DNA from: Thermothielavioides terrestris NRRL 8126
Lineage: Eukaryota > Ascomycota > Sordariomycetes > Sordariales > Chaetomiaceae
Direction of reading: 5' to 3'
NCBI RefSeq assembly: GCF_000226115.1
Contig: NC_016459.1
Coordinates: forward strand, 62,001 to 126,000
DNA: 64,000 bases
A program made the translations under genes and the position numbers. Within the stretch, counting starts at the first letter, position 1. Each line of letters begins with the position of its first letter. This document shows positions 36,600-48,646 of the stretch, in pieces. The notes under the pieces are model-generated. The model searched no databases and had not been told where the DNA came from. It saw nothing but the letters and a program-made list of their open reading frames with translations.

Positions 36600-39500
36600 G
36601 ATGAGAGCAGTACACTAGGCGTCTCGACGCTAGTACCGAGTAGACTAGACGCTACTATAAACAACTTAGACGTCCTATAGGTCCTAGACCTAGATTAGGT
36701 CTATAAACACTTCCAACTCTTGTAAGAGACGATCGTATATTAGAACGTAATTATTAAAGAACTTTATATAGCCTAGATTACTATAGCTTAGGCTATAAAC
36801 GCCTTTATAGTAGTTAACGCCCTAGCTCTAACGACTAACGCTATAGCTCTAGTAGCTCCTTAGATATAGTAGAAGCGCCTCTCTATAGGACAACTCTTCG
36901 ACGATAAAAAGGAGCTCTTCGCCGTTTAGAAGGCTATAATAGTGTATATCCTAGTAGTAGACTAGGACTTTATTAGGGGCCTTCGCGACTAATAGGTATT
37001 TATTTAGAGGAACCTTAGCTAGGGGGTCTAGGCTAAGGTCATAGCCTTCTATAAGTTGGGAGGACCTAGCTATAACTACGACTTAGAAACGTTTCTTAAG
37101 TATTTTGCAATAGTCTATATAGACCTCTATAAATAGGTTATAGCCTTAATAGAGCTAGATATACTTCGCTAAGGAGACAACGAGCTATTCTCCTCTTTTA
37201 TTATTCGCTTTAAGGTAAAGCTATTAAAGGCTAAAGGACTTAATTAGAGCAATGAAGTATAACTTATTAGACTATAACGATACCTCTTTTTAAAGTTGAA
37301 GTATATTGCAATAGGATAGGGGGTCCTATAGAACGACTATACTATAGCTATTACAAAGTACTATAAGATCGCTACTGACCTAGAGGCCCTCTATCTAGAG
37401 GAATAATATAAATGGTCCTAAGGTAAGCGACCTAGGCCTAATATAGACGTAGAGAAGGATATAGATAGAGATATATCGATAATTAAGATTAATATAACCT
37501 ATATTGCCCTAGCCTAGGAGGAAGCTAATAAAGGTCGTAGAGGAAAGTAGTAGTAGAATAGAGGAAAACGAAGTATAAGTGTACTATAGGCGAAATAGGT
37601 AAATAACAAAGTATATATAGTATACTAATAAGCTAGAGCTTATATCCATTGTAGGCGCTAAGGCCACTTTGTAGCTACTTGTCTCTTTGCCCTAGCTAAG
37701 AGACTAGCTCCTTAGGTCGATATTAATAAGTTGGAGGCTAAGGAATAGGTAAAGGAGGACTCCCCCTCTAAGGAGGAGGAGAGAAAAGAGTAGCCCCTAT
37801 ACAAAGTCTTGTATAAGAGCTAAAAGGACCTAGCTATTTATAAAACAAGTTTATAGAGATTAGAGAGAGAATAGATAAGCCCTCCTTTCTTATCTCTATT
37901 TTCTTAAACTCCTCTAGTTTTATAAATATATAAGTAGATAATAGATACTAAAGCTATAGAGCTATTAGTAAAAGAGTATATTAGAGGTTAGGGATCGAGT
38001 AGGTAAGCTTATTAACTTTCTATACCCTAGGTATAGTAGTTAAAAGGGTATAAATTATAAAGAAAATTATATATATCGCCTATATTACAATAGATATCGA
38101 TAAGTAGATCAGTGCTACTATATTTTATATAGTCCTAGGGCTAGCCTACAACGTTATATTAGGGCTCCCTTAGATAAACTACTATAGAATTGTACTAGAC
38201 CTAGCTAACAAAGTCTTTACTATTAATTCGTAAAGTGGCCTATAGGTATATAAGTGCTCTTTATAGTAGAAAGAAACTAACACTACCTTAGTTATAGGTA
38301 TAGTATTTATAGGTATAGCCTATAGGGTATAAAAGAAGAAGTCTAAAAAGATATAAGATATATTCTTTATTACTAATATCTATAAGATAACTACTATATT
38401 AGGAGTAGCTATCTCCTAGCCTAATACTAACCTAGACCCGAAGGTCGCTTTACCAAAAGAGCTATATAACTTCGCTAACCTCTTCGACAAAGAGAAGGCG
38501 AATAGCCTACCCCTTTATCAAAGGGAGGCCGATCATTATATCTATCTTAAGATGGGCCTAGACAGAAAACCTTTTGAACTCCTATAGGGACCCTTATACA
38601 ATATACTAAGGGACTACCTCCTAGAGATTCGAAAATAGATTATAGACCTATTAAATAAGGGATAGATCTAGGTAAGCTTTTTATTAGTAGCCACCCTAAT
38701 CCTTCTTATAAAGAAGCTAGGAGGAGGATAGAGGTTCTATATAAACTACCGAGCTTTAAATAAGATTACTAAGTAGGACTAGTACCTACTCCCTTTAATT
38801 AAGGAGACCCTTCGGTCCCTAGCTAGGGCCAAATAGCTTATAAAGCTAGACGTTAGAGCTATATTCTACTATATCCGAATAGCCAAGGAGGATAAGCACC
38901 TTATAGTGTTTTATATAAGGTTTAGACTATTTAAGTAGCTAGTCTACCCCTTTAGGCTTATAGATACTCCTACAATGTTCTAGAGATATATTAATAATGC
39001 CCTTAGTCCAATGCTAAGAGACTATATAACAATATATCTTAACGACATTTTAATATACTTAAATAAGAGCTAAAAGGACTATATAAGGAAGGTATATAAA
39101 GTTCTCTAAAGACTAAGGGATATAGGCCTTAACCTAGACCTTAAGAAATATATATTTATAGTAAAAGAAGTTAAATATCTAAGGTATATTATAGAGGTAA
39201 AGGTCTATATCTACCTCGACCCTAAGAAGATCAAGGCTATCTATAAATAGGAGGCGCCCTATAAAGTCTAAGGAATATAGAGCTTTCTAGGATTCGCTAA
39301 TTTCTATTGCGACTTTATCTTTAACTTCTTTAAAAAGGTAGCCCTACTAGTACGCTTTACCTATAAGAATATCCTATTCTACTAGGGCAAAGAGGAATAG
39401 GAAGCCTTCGATATACTTAAGGCTATATTTATATTAAAGCTAATCCTTGCTTAGTAGGACCCTAAGAGAGAGATAGTTATAAAAGTAGACTGTTCCAATA

Positions 39501-41510
39501 TAGCGCTTAGTAGGTGTTTATCCTAGTAGAGAGAGGATAAGGTTCTCTACCTTATAGCCTACTATTTTATAAAGCTAAGCTCTACTAAACGTAACTATAC
39601 TATCTACAATAAGAAGCTACTAGCTATTATCTTTTACTTTAAAGCTTAGTTAGTAGAGCTCTAGAGTATAGTAGCCCCCTTTACTATTTTAATCAACTAT
39701 AAGAACCTTAAGTACTTTACTTAGCTATATCTAATTAGTGAACGACAGGCCTAATAGGCCAAGACGCTCTCCCTATTTAACTTTGAGCTAAAGTACTAGC
39801 TAGGATCCTAGGCCTTGTGCCCTAATATACTCTCTTAATATAAATAGGACAAGCCTAAAGATAGCTAGTATATCGTCTAGCTACTCCCTTTGATCAAAGT
39901 GTACTAGACTAGTGTATAGGAGGAGGCTAGGTTACCTATAAGAGAGACACTCTTTAAGAATAAGTAGCTTACTACTTTATAGGATAAGGGTATTATCGAA
40001 GACGAGTATTATATTTACTAGCTCTAAGCCGTTTACAACGGAGCCTAGAAGTTTCTAAAGGAGGCAAATATAGTATAGACCTAGATTGTAGACTACTCCT
40101 TTAATATATAAGGTGTACTCTAGTTCTATAGCCGTCTCTAGCTCCTTATATAGGAGCCTTTAACTACTATAATTATCTAGTAGATCTATAACTTAGCTAT
40201 ATTAGGATACCTAGGGTATAATAAGCTATTTAAAATACTTTAGAGAGATTACTACTAGGACCTTATATTATCTAATATAAAGTAGTTCGTTAAGAACTAT
40301 AATTAGTGCTATTAGAGCAAGATCTTTCGATAGCTATATCAAAGGCTTTTACAACCTCTACCTATCTTTAATTACTTCTAGAAGTAGATCTCTATTAACT
40401 TTATAACCGACCTCCCTATAAGGGATAAGGGGGTACCTAGCTACTTTATAGTGATTACCAACTACTTTTCTAAATATATATAGCTCGAAGCAATATATTT
40501 AATAGGAGTAGAAAAGTACGCCTTTCGGTTCTATAATATATAGTAGCGCTTCTATAGGTTCTTAACTTAAATTATAACCGACTATAGGTTGGACTAGCTA
40601 AATAGGTTCTAGATCGTACTATATAAGGCGATAGAGGTAGAGCAGCTTCTATCGACGTCTTACTATCCTTAGACGGATAAAGGGATAAAGCAAGTCAATT
40701 AAGAGGTATAGGCAATCCTCTAGATCTTCGTTTCTTTTATATAGTACAACTAGCCTAAATATCTCTTAGCTTACTAATTTACGTTTAATAATAGGGACTT
40801 GTCTATAACCGGAGTAAGTTCGAACTACCTTTTCTATAAGTTCGATATAAGTCCTATATAACTTATTATAATTCTAATAGTGCCTATAGCCTTTCTAGAA
40901 GGCTATACTACTAGGTTCCTTCACTATCTAAAGAAGAGAATAGAGTAGACCTAAGTAGCTATTGTATATACGTAATAGCGGTAATAAACGAATATAAACC
41001 GCTCTCGTTGCTTAGCTAAGCAGTTCTAGGTTAGGGATAAGGTATAGCTCTCTCTATATAATATAAAGACGAACTACCCTAGTAAGAAGCTCAACTAGCT
41101 AAATGCTAAGTACAAGGTAGTTGTAGTGCCTACCTCCCTAATAATAATGCTTAATATACTAAATAGCCTATATCCAACCTTTTATATTAACCTAGTCAAG
41201 TAAATAGCCTTCGATCTACTCCCTTTATAGAAAGTTATAAATAAGCAACTAGACCCTATATAAGTTATATCAGAGGAGGATATTCCCTAGTAAGATTATA
41301 GGGTAGAGGCGATCTTTAAAGCTTAGAACACAAGGGGGAAAGGGAACAACTACGACGTATATATTAAGTAGATAGATTATAATAAACCAATATAGGAGCC
41401 TTTAGAGAACTTCTTAGATACTACTACGCTTAACGAGTTTAAACGAGAATAGGGAGATATATAGTACAATAATAGGCTAGTATTGAACTAGAGGAGGAAA
41501 GGGAAATGTT
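36600..41510 (+). pseudogene. Gypsy-2 gag-pol remnant
   Basis: Plus-strand conceptual translation shows a CCHC knuckle (about 37641-37683, HCRR then GHFVATC, first Cys decayed to Tyr), reverse transcriptase with IYLNDILIYL (39031-39060, first catalytic Asp now Asn), RNase H (IVIKVDCSNIALSRC), an integrase core (about 40380-40850) and a final chromodomain near 41290-41460 (YRVEAIFKA). Many in-frame TAG/TAA codons are present. Limits are approximate. Confidence 0.75.
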
Positions 41511-41899
41511 ATATTTATATATAAACTACCCTATAAAGACTAACAACTTAGATAAATATAACTACCTAAGTATAGGGAAACTATAATATATCTAAGTCTA
41601 GTTATTCTCCTAAAACTAAATAGAATATAGCTATATATAAAAAGAAAACAAAATATATAAGCGGCGCTATCTACTCTAGCTCTATAATAGGTCCTATATC
41701 TAGTAGATCCTCCTCCTTATCCTTAAATAGGTATATAGGCGAGGCGGGTATATGTAGAGGCGGAATAGGTGTATAAGGGGTATAGGGCAAGGGCGGTATA
41801 CACATTTAATAAGCGTATAAAACATCCTCTATAGAGAAGGATAGGCGTCGCCTATAGTATAGGTTATAAGGGGATGTATATATATAGGGTAAGTAGCGG

Positions 41900-42700
41900 G
41901 GGCAGGACCCCTAAAGGGTATAGATAGGCGAAGGGGAGGTAAGTATAATAATATACTCTATAAAGTATAAATTCGTCTTAAGGACAGTTGCTTAAGATTG
42001 TACTATAGTATAGATAGCCTTTGTAATACGCTAGTTCTCCCATTAGGAGGAATTGAGATATTACGCTATATACTCGATAAAGCGACTATAGTACTATATA
42101 GCGAGATTGTCCTAAGGAACTTAGTATAGAACTAGGGCTCTTCGCTAGCTTAAGGTCGAAGGCGTAGAGGAGATGACTAGAGGCGCGTTAAAGGCAAAGG
42201 CGAAGTATATTAGGGATTAGTATATAAGGGCTATACCAATTGTACTATAGAAGCTATATATAAAGGCGATAAATAGCGTCTTTAAGATAGTATAGCGGAC
42301 TAGCTTGGTTTCAGTTTTCTTATAAGTAGGCTCTATAATAGCTTTATTGTCAATATAGAATTTGATTAAGCGTTTTAAGCTAGTGTATAGAGAGGAGTTA
42401 GTCGCCTAGAGTATTAAATCCTAATAGCACTTAGTGTACAACTTAGTATACTCTATATAGCTCTCTCTACGTCTTTGGATATATTTAACGAAGTTACTAT
42501 ATATAAGCTGCTTAACGTAGTTTAGGTAGACGTCCCTTTCCTCTTTAAAAAGGGCGTTATCCTCGTTATCTAAGTCGCCTTCGACAATATAGCTATTAAT
42601 AGCGTAGTAAAAGGAGTTATTACAATTGTTATAGTTCTATCTAAGATATTGTCAACTTCTAGCCTAGGGCCAAAGTAGACCTAATAAAGGATAATATATA
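41900..42700 (-). pseudogene. Antisense ORF remnant between Gypsy-2 pol and its 3' LTR
   Basis: On the strand opposite to pol, a frame with few stops runs for over 200 codons (pieces such as EGDLDNEDNALFKEERDVYL and YTKLYTKCY). The stops fall at likely Trp/Gln codons. I recognise no domain. It may be an additional gene carried by the element, as recalled for some other fungal Gypsy elements. Confidence 0.45.
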
Positions 42701-43591
42701 TTATAGTCCTAGTTGTCGTCTCCTCTAGGACGGCGTCCCTCTCTATTATTACTAAGCAAAGCGACTATAGCCGATATTCTAGAGGGTATAGATAAGAACG
42801 AAGTAAATAAGTTCTAAGAACGTATTACTATTGTAAAAAGAATAGAAAGCTACTATATAGGTTAAAGCGAACAGATAGGATATATATAGGATATATATAT
42901 AAAGGAAATAGTAGGAAGCTAAATATATATAAGGAGAAAGAGTTATAAGAACGAACTAAGTATATAGTAGGTTCTTATTAGGTTTATATCGAAGTTGAGG
43001 TAGTAGCGTCGTAGATATAGAATAGTTATATAAAAAAACGACGAATATTGCTAATAGGGCGTAGAACAAAGATACAACGAAAATAGCGAGAGCAATATAG
43101 GCGTTGCTATATATAAGAAAGTTAAGAAATAGGTATAAGATAGAGACGAAGTAGAAAGAGCCAATATATAGAGAGGATAGAGAATAGAAATACAAAGGAG
43201 GGATAAAGGTATATAGTAGAAGCGAGAAGAAAATGTAGGGTACAAAGTTTATAGGGGAGAAGGGGGTTTTAATAGTATAAGAGGGGGCTAGGTTATATAT
43301 AATTAGTAAGCACGCCTAGTACAACGTAGTTGCGATATACAAATATATACGAAGCGGGGAAAGGCCAATTAGCGACTTGCCAAGGCGATATAAATAAATA
43401 ACTCAAGTCTAGGCAATAGAACAACTATAAGCGGCAAGGCCTTAGTAGGCAACTACGCTAGGCTACCCTAATAACGAGGCAAGCGCTATACGACCGAGTA
43501 GCAGGTGCTAGCGTCTATCACAGCTAGCGCTATACCGGACCCGAGCTACGTTCGATATAGCGTTATATATACTCCAATTTAGCCGCCCAAC

Positions 43592-43608
43592 GGGGCGGGG
43601 GGGGGGGT
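43592..43608 (+). other. Polypurine tract of Gypsy-2
   Basis: A G-rich run (CGGGGCGGGGGGGGGG) ends immediately before the 3' LTR start at 43610, as expected for the plus-strand primer. Confidence 0.6.
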
Positions 43609-43609
43609 A

Positions 43610-43858
43610 TATTATAGACTAGGCTATACCTAGGCTAGGTATATAGGGCTACGCCTAGGATCTATAGTAGCCCTAGGACGGACCTATAGCGGGCCCGCCT
43701 CGCGCCTAGAATAACGTCAGTCCGAACCTACTTCGCGAGCCCCTAAAAAACTCTATACGCAAGGACCACAGCCTATACTTCTCCTTTTTCCTTCCTTAAG
43801 GTAGTTGAATAGAACATTGTACGCTTATCTGCAGACGCTATAAGGCTAGCACGTTATA
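43610..43858 (+). repeat. 3' LTR of Gypsy-2
   Basis: 249 bp, TATTATAGAC to CACGTTATA, collinear with the 5' LTR apart from transition differences and the missing insert. Confidence 0.9.
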
Positions 43859-43863
43859 GAAAC

Positions 43864-46430
43864 GGATAATTCGCGATCGGCCTTAGCTTCGTTATTAGCT
43901 TCTAAATCGGATAACGTCTTCGAATCAGCGTCGTCGATAAGGTATATACAGTCTTAGGCTCGATCGTCACGCTTAGAATCACAGTTATCTAGGCGGCGTT
44001 TACTATCTTAATTGTAATCTCGGTTATAGCAGTCATCGTTATAGTTATAGTTGTAGTTCCAACGGTTGTCGCTATAGCGATTAGCACGTCTAGAGAGCTT
44101 CTTATCAAACTTAGTATTACCAAAAGTAGTAGACTTGTTAACAAGCGAAGACTTTTTCAACTCTAGGAACTTGTTGTAAACTATAGTAATAAGTATAGGC
44201 TACACTTCTACAATCTTTTATATATAGCGTGCTAGAGTATACTTCGTCTTAGGCTATAGAAGAAAAGATATAATAGTTGAGTCTAGACGATTATAAATAG
44301 TGTTTATAGCATTATACTAGTTTAAATTATTATAATTAATCTAGCCTACTATATATATAAAATGCAACTTCCTCTAGAAGAAGTTTATTAGAGTATTAAA
44401 GTTCTCTACAATATACTTAATAGTTAACCATCCTTGGTTAAATTTATTAATAGCCACTTAGCGATCTATTGTAAAACGCTCTACTAATTGATCAAAGACT
44501 GTATTTAGACTAGCTTAGCGCTACTACGAACGCTCCTAAACAGTGACTTCACTATTCTACTAGAGGAGGGCTTAGCTAGCGAGAACTATAGGTAAGAGGT
44601 ATAGGATTTACTAGGCTACGTCGTAGCTAATATCGGGATCCTCTAGAAAAGTTGATAAACGTTAGATAAAGCAATAGATATCGGTAAAAATTACGTTCTT
44701 ACTATCTATAACGATGCTTATATCGTTAAAGTCCTTGTAGCTAGGATTGAAAGTGCTGATATTATTACACTTAATCTTAAAGGTAGAGATAGATTAGCTA
44801 CCTCTAGTACCGGCGGTATCGTAGGAATGCTCTTAGTAACCACAATTCGGAGGAGGTAGGAATAGTAGGCGGTTGTTCAGACGGTTGTTTAGACGGCGCC
44901 TACCGTCGCTGTCGTCTAGGTCGCTTAGGTTGTTCGGATTATAGCTACTAGCGTCGGAGGGCTATCTAAGAAGCGACGTAGCCTAGCGTTAGCTATCCCA
45001 AGGTAGCTCGCCTTAGCGGGGGTCGACCTAAGGCGACTTAGCCTAGTATAGGTCGCTATAAGGCGATATAGCCTAGCGCTAGCCACCTAAGTACAAATTG
45101 TTAGGGTATATAATATAAGCTTAACGTACTAGTAGTATATCTATAGCTAGGTTATAGGCTATATTGATATCAACACCTTCTAGAGGGATAGGAAAGGCGG
45201 TTTATAAACGAGGTTATATATACTACACTAGGAGAGGCGTATAGAGGCTCTTAAACAGAGAGGCTGCTATTATAACCGAACAGCGGCTCTAGGTCGAGGG
45301 GGTATATATCTACAACCCTATAGTCGATATAGAAGTAGCTAGCGGAGGCTCCTTAGCCAAAGCAGAATTAGCTAATAAGTTCTTGCTAGCCAACCGAGCA
45401 ATAGCGTAGTCAATCTTACTCAACTAATTGTTGGTATTATATATATATTAGATGAAAAGCTCCTCTCGATACTAAGCCTATTGCATAGCTTCTACATTGT
45501 CGATAGCGGTAGCCTAGAGGCAGTTGATAGCCTTAGACAAGCCTTCTAGACGCTAGCAATAGGTCGTCAACGTCTTAAGCGCTTATCTAATATTGGCGAC
45601 ATTGCCTTAGAGCTTATTAACAGTTTTAACAGTGTCTTTAAGAAGAATAGTGTATACGCTAACGGTCTAGCTAAGCTACTTAACGAAAGGCCAATTAGTA
45701 CCGACCTTAATATACTCTAGGAGGTTTAGAATATCTTTCGCTTCCTCGAGATCGCTCTAGGTATCTTCGAAGGATAGCTCGTCGCCCAACTATATATCGT
45801 CGAGATCATCCTCTTAGCTAGCAGCAATATTACAATAAGTTTACTCCTAGGGAGTAGGCGGCTCTAAAGCTAGAGGAATAAAGCTCTTATATAGGGTATA
45901 TAACGTCTCCTCGATCTTCTTAGATATAGTAGCGTCGTATTTAGAGAGTTGCTTAGCTAGCGAGGAGGCGTAAAAACGAGTGTTATAGCCGTGATTAGCT
46001 ATCTTAACTATCGCCTTAGTTTAAACTGTAGAAGTTGGGTCGAATAGGCATATCATTGATATATTAATAATTGACGAAGGCCTAATAAAAGGTTCGTTGT
46101 TGGGCTAGAGAGGGCGTTCCAATCGCTATTGGCCGTCGCTACTATATAAGAAGAATTATATAGTTAATCGGCCACTGCTGTCGACGACTAGGATCGCTAC
46201 TACGTAGACTGATCGATCGATAGCTAAAGATCGTAATCGCTATCGGTAGAACCGCTATACGATCGAGGCTCTTTAACTAAACCGTTGTTCGAAGTAGATT
46301 GGGTGCCTTCAACACTGTCGACCTCGTCAAGTCGCTATACGAAGAAAGCGGGGGTTCAACTAGCTACTACTATCAGTAAAGCCGTTGTATAGGCTAGTCG
46401 ATTGATGACAAAAAGAATAATTAGGTCAAT
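43864..46430 (-). pseudogene. Gypsy-1 gag remnant
   Basis: Right-hand part of Gypsy-1 on the minus strand: a decayed open frame rich in Asn, Asp, Tyr and Arg near its end (RYSDNRWNYNYNYNDD), continuing into the protease side across the Gypsy-2 junction. No intact gag domain can be delimited by eye. Confidence 0.55.
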
Positions 46431-46454
46431 GATCTTAAAGTCGTAGCTACTACT

Positions 46455-46704
46455 TAATACAGAGAAGTGCTATAGATATATAGAATAACAAGATATAGAT
46501 TGATAATAGTAGTAGATCGAAGATCTAAGCGGTAGTACGCTAAGAAATATATATCTATAGGGCAGAACATATATACGTATACTGCCTACCCAAATGGGCC
46601 TAGCGTTGCAAAGTCTACAACATAGGATGCAGGGCACCCTTATCTAATCTATATACATAGACACATAGGTCATATAACCCCCCCGTTCCTCCTGCCCTAT
46701 ATTA
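46455..46704 (-). repeat. 5' LTR of Gypsy-1
   Basis: 250 bp, partner of 30510-30759. It keeps more of its original C/G bases (for example CCCCCCCGTTCCTCCTGCCC) than the other copy. Confidence 0.9.
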
Positions 46705-47779
46705 GTAGCACTCGCCTACACTTGGTAGTAGAGTAGTAACCCTAGTAGCTAGGGTTATATATCTAAAGGATTGGCTTTTTATTAACTAGGTACACTATCT
46801 CGCTTATACTAAATAGGCAGAATAGCTATACTAGCTAGAGGAATAAGACAATAAAGGTCCTATAGCCTAAGTATAGGTCTAGGCTCTACTAGGAGGGCGT
46901 GATATTATATAGGGCTACCCCCGTCTATACTATTACTTCCTCTTTAATAATTTCTATAGTGTTGACTATACCCTACGTAGTATAGAAGGTCTATAGCACT
47001 TCCTTAATAGCGTACCGATACTACTTCTCTAGGCGGCTAATAGAGGTGCCTCTATAGATATAGAGGATCTTAGTAGCGTTAGCAGGTTCGAAGAGCGTAT
47101 CGTAGGTAGCGACGTCTACTATATAGATAGCGTATCTAGAGTTAGTCTAGGTATAGTCTAGGATTTACTAGGTAGCGAGCTATAAAGCTTATATAATCTC
47201 TATATATATAACGAAAGCCTTCTAATAGAGGGCCTTAGTAGTATATCCTATCTTATTATAATTAAGGGCTATAAAGACCCTAACGTCTTCTTTCTTAGGC
47301 TAGGCTCTAGCGTTAGCCTTTATAGTCGTTATAGTCGCTATAGAGTTCTTTAAAGTAGGCTAAAGGCTTATAAGCTAGTTATTGCCCACTGACTTAGTAG
47401 TATAGAAGTAGGTACACAAGGCTATTATAGCCTAGGAAGCTTCGCCTATAGGCGCTAAGGAGGTCGAGGGTATAGGTACTAGCTAGGTTCACTAGGCAGC
47501 CCTAAGGAATTGTACTTTAGGATCTAAGTCTTTCTAAATGCTATCGAGCTAGTAGAGAGCTACAACTATATTGGTTATAATAAAAATGTAGGTACTAATA
47601 AAGTGTAAGACGTTATTAACGACCTCCTAGTACTCTTAGTATAGCGTTTCCTAGTAGGGCCTCTAGAAGGAGGCTACTATACTATCGAGCCTATTAGCAA
47701 TGGCCTCGACTACCTTCCTCTAACGTTGTAGCTTCTACTTCGCCTTATAGAGGTACTGGCCAAAGGTGGCTTTGGCCAT
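46705..47779 (-). pseudogene. LINE ORF1 remnant, 5' part
   Basis: Minus-strand frame beginning with ATG at 47779 (MAKATFGQYLYKAK) and running about 355 codons, with stops mainly at expected Gln/Trp positions, up to the Gypsy-1 insertion site. It continues at 30509. It is probably the nucleic-acid-binding gag-like protein of the LINE. Confidence 0.6.
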
Positions 47780-48119
47780 TCTATTGGACTCTATTTTCGT
47801 AGTAGCGCCCTTCGCTAGATCTAGGGCAGGTAGAGGTGTAAAAACGACGTTTTTATACCGCTTAGTGTACTATAGGTTGGTGGCTATAGGAGGGTCTGTA
47901 AGGCAGGTGCCTATAGCGTTCGATACAATGTTATCTAGCTATAATATCGCCCTAGGCGGCGTTGTAGGAATGCTACTAGCTATACCATCAATACGACAGT
48001 AGCTAGCGGCCTAATCGAAGTTAGTAGGTTTGATAGGGCGCGTTAAGGCGTAAGCTATAGTGCTAGGCGTTGACACTAACAGTGGGTGCTAAGAAAAAAT
48101 TTTTCAAGGAGAAGGTGAG

Positions 48120-48511
48120 GGTCGTAGTTATAGAGGTCCCGCCAAGACTAATTTCGGAGGTTGCCGCTTACAAATATTTACAATCGCTATAGGGTAAGCA
48201 GGGCTACGACGACTTAGAGCAACATCGACAATGCACAATCGCGAAGACTCGTAGCAACAACTTCACTAAACCTCAACCAAATTGAAAAAAAAGAAAAGGA
48301 GGATAACCCGCACCCTAACCTTAACCCAGATCCTAACCATTAACCCGAACCCTAACCAGCGGGGGGCTGGCGCCGCCCCCTATACCCCCGGCGAACTAAC
48401 CCTTGGCGATAGAGCAAACGCCTTGGCGATCGGGGTTGCGTAAAAACGTTGTAAAAACATTGCCGACAATTGGCCGAAATTAGTCTTGGCGGGACCTCTA
48501 TAACCTCCAGC
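48120..48511 (-). mobile_element. MITE-like element, copy 2 (392 bp)
   Basis: Same family as 22923-23344 in opposite orientation. It has 31-bp terminal inverted repeats (48127-48157 and 48474-48504) and the 8-bp direct repeat AAGGTGAG on both sides (48112-48119 and 48512-48519). The telomere-like words read CCCTAACC here. Its right target copy overlaps the LINE target duplication, so it landed exactly on the LINE's 5' edge. Some C-to-T differences from copy 1 suggest mild RIP. Confidence 0.88.
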
Positions 48512-48516
48512 AAGGT

Positions 48517-48530
48517 GAGTACGGAGGTGC
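48517..48530. repeat. LINE target-site duplication, right copy
   Basis: GAGTACGGAGGTGC, identical to 24998-25011. Normal GC-rich sequence resumes immediately afterwards. Confidence 0.85.
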
Positions 48531-48646
48531 AATGTCACCATTTGCACAGTGTAACCACGGTCTCAGCCAAGGAAGTGTCTCCCTATGTCTGCCTAAAATT
48601 GTTTCCGTGTTCCCTGGGCGATCGAACAACAGGACAGGACGACACC

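Larger units (their letters stand above)
35929..43858 (+). mobile_element. Ty3/Gypsy chromovirus (Gypsy-2), inserted in Gypsy-1
   Basis: LTR retrotransposon on the plus strand, 7.9 kb (about 7.55 kb without the insert in its 5' LTR). The target duplication is GAAAC (35924-35928 and 43859-43863). After the 5' LTR comes a primer-binding region complementary to the LTR itself, then gag with a CCHC knuckle, pol with RT, RNase H, integrase and chromodomain, a 2.1-kb region with an antisense open frame, a G-rich polypurine tract and the 3' LTR. All frames are broken by RIP-type stops. Confidence 0.9.
30510..46704 (-). mobile_element. Ty3/Gypsy chromovirus (Gypsy-1), inserted in the LINE and itself interrupted
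   Basis: LTR retrotransposon on the minus strand, about 8.3 kb after removal of the inner element. It has 250-bp LTRs at each end and a 5-bp target duplication GTAGC (30505-30509 and 46705-46709). Its gag (right part) and pol (left part) are separated by Gypsy-2. Domain remnants in order: gag, zinc-knuckle-like region, aspartic protease (LDLGTSYSIID), reverse transcriptase (FIDDIIIF), RNase H, integrase and a C-terminal chromodomain. The protease-side frame reads straight across the Gypsy-2 junction after removal of Gypsy-2 plus one GAAAC. It is heavily RIP-mutated and inactive. Confidence 0.9.
25012..48516 (-). mobile_element. Tad1-like LINE retrotransposon, RIP-mutated and split by nested elements
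   Basis: Non-LTR element on the minus strand. Taking out the inner Gypsy (30510-46704 plus one GTAGC) and the MITE leaves about 6.9 kb. Its 3' end (left) is a short (CAA)n tail at 25012-25029; its 5' end is at 48516. Remnants in order on the minus strand: ORF1 with a zinc-knuckle-like end, an APE-type endonuclease, a reverse transcriptase (GSPLSPILYILYL) and RNase H (GHIGILGNEIVDW). Every frame is broken by stops where Trp and Gln codons are expected, the signature of RIP. The whole 23.5 kb between the 14-bp duplications is transposon-derived; no intact host gene is seen in it. Confidence 0.85.

Noticed and set aside
42956..43245. Tyr/Leu-rich minus-strand open frames inside Gypsy-2, resembling membrane proteins
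   Set aside because: Composition is explained by RIP-driven TA-rich codons; too short and low-complexity to be a gene.
25012..48516. Captured host genes, CRISPR-like arrays or tRNA genes within the AT-rich block
   Set aside because: Everything recognisable belongs to the LINE, the two Gypsy elements or small inserts; no spaced direct-repeat array or cloverleaf was seen by eye.
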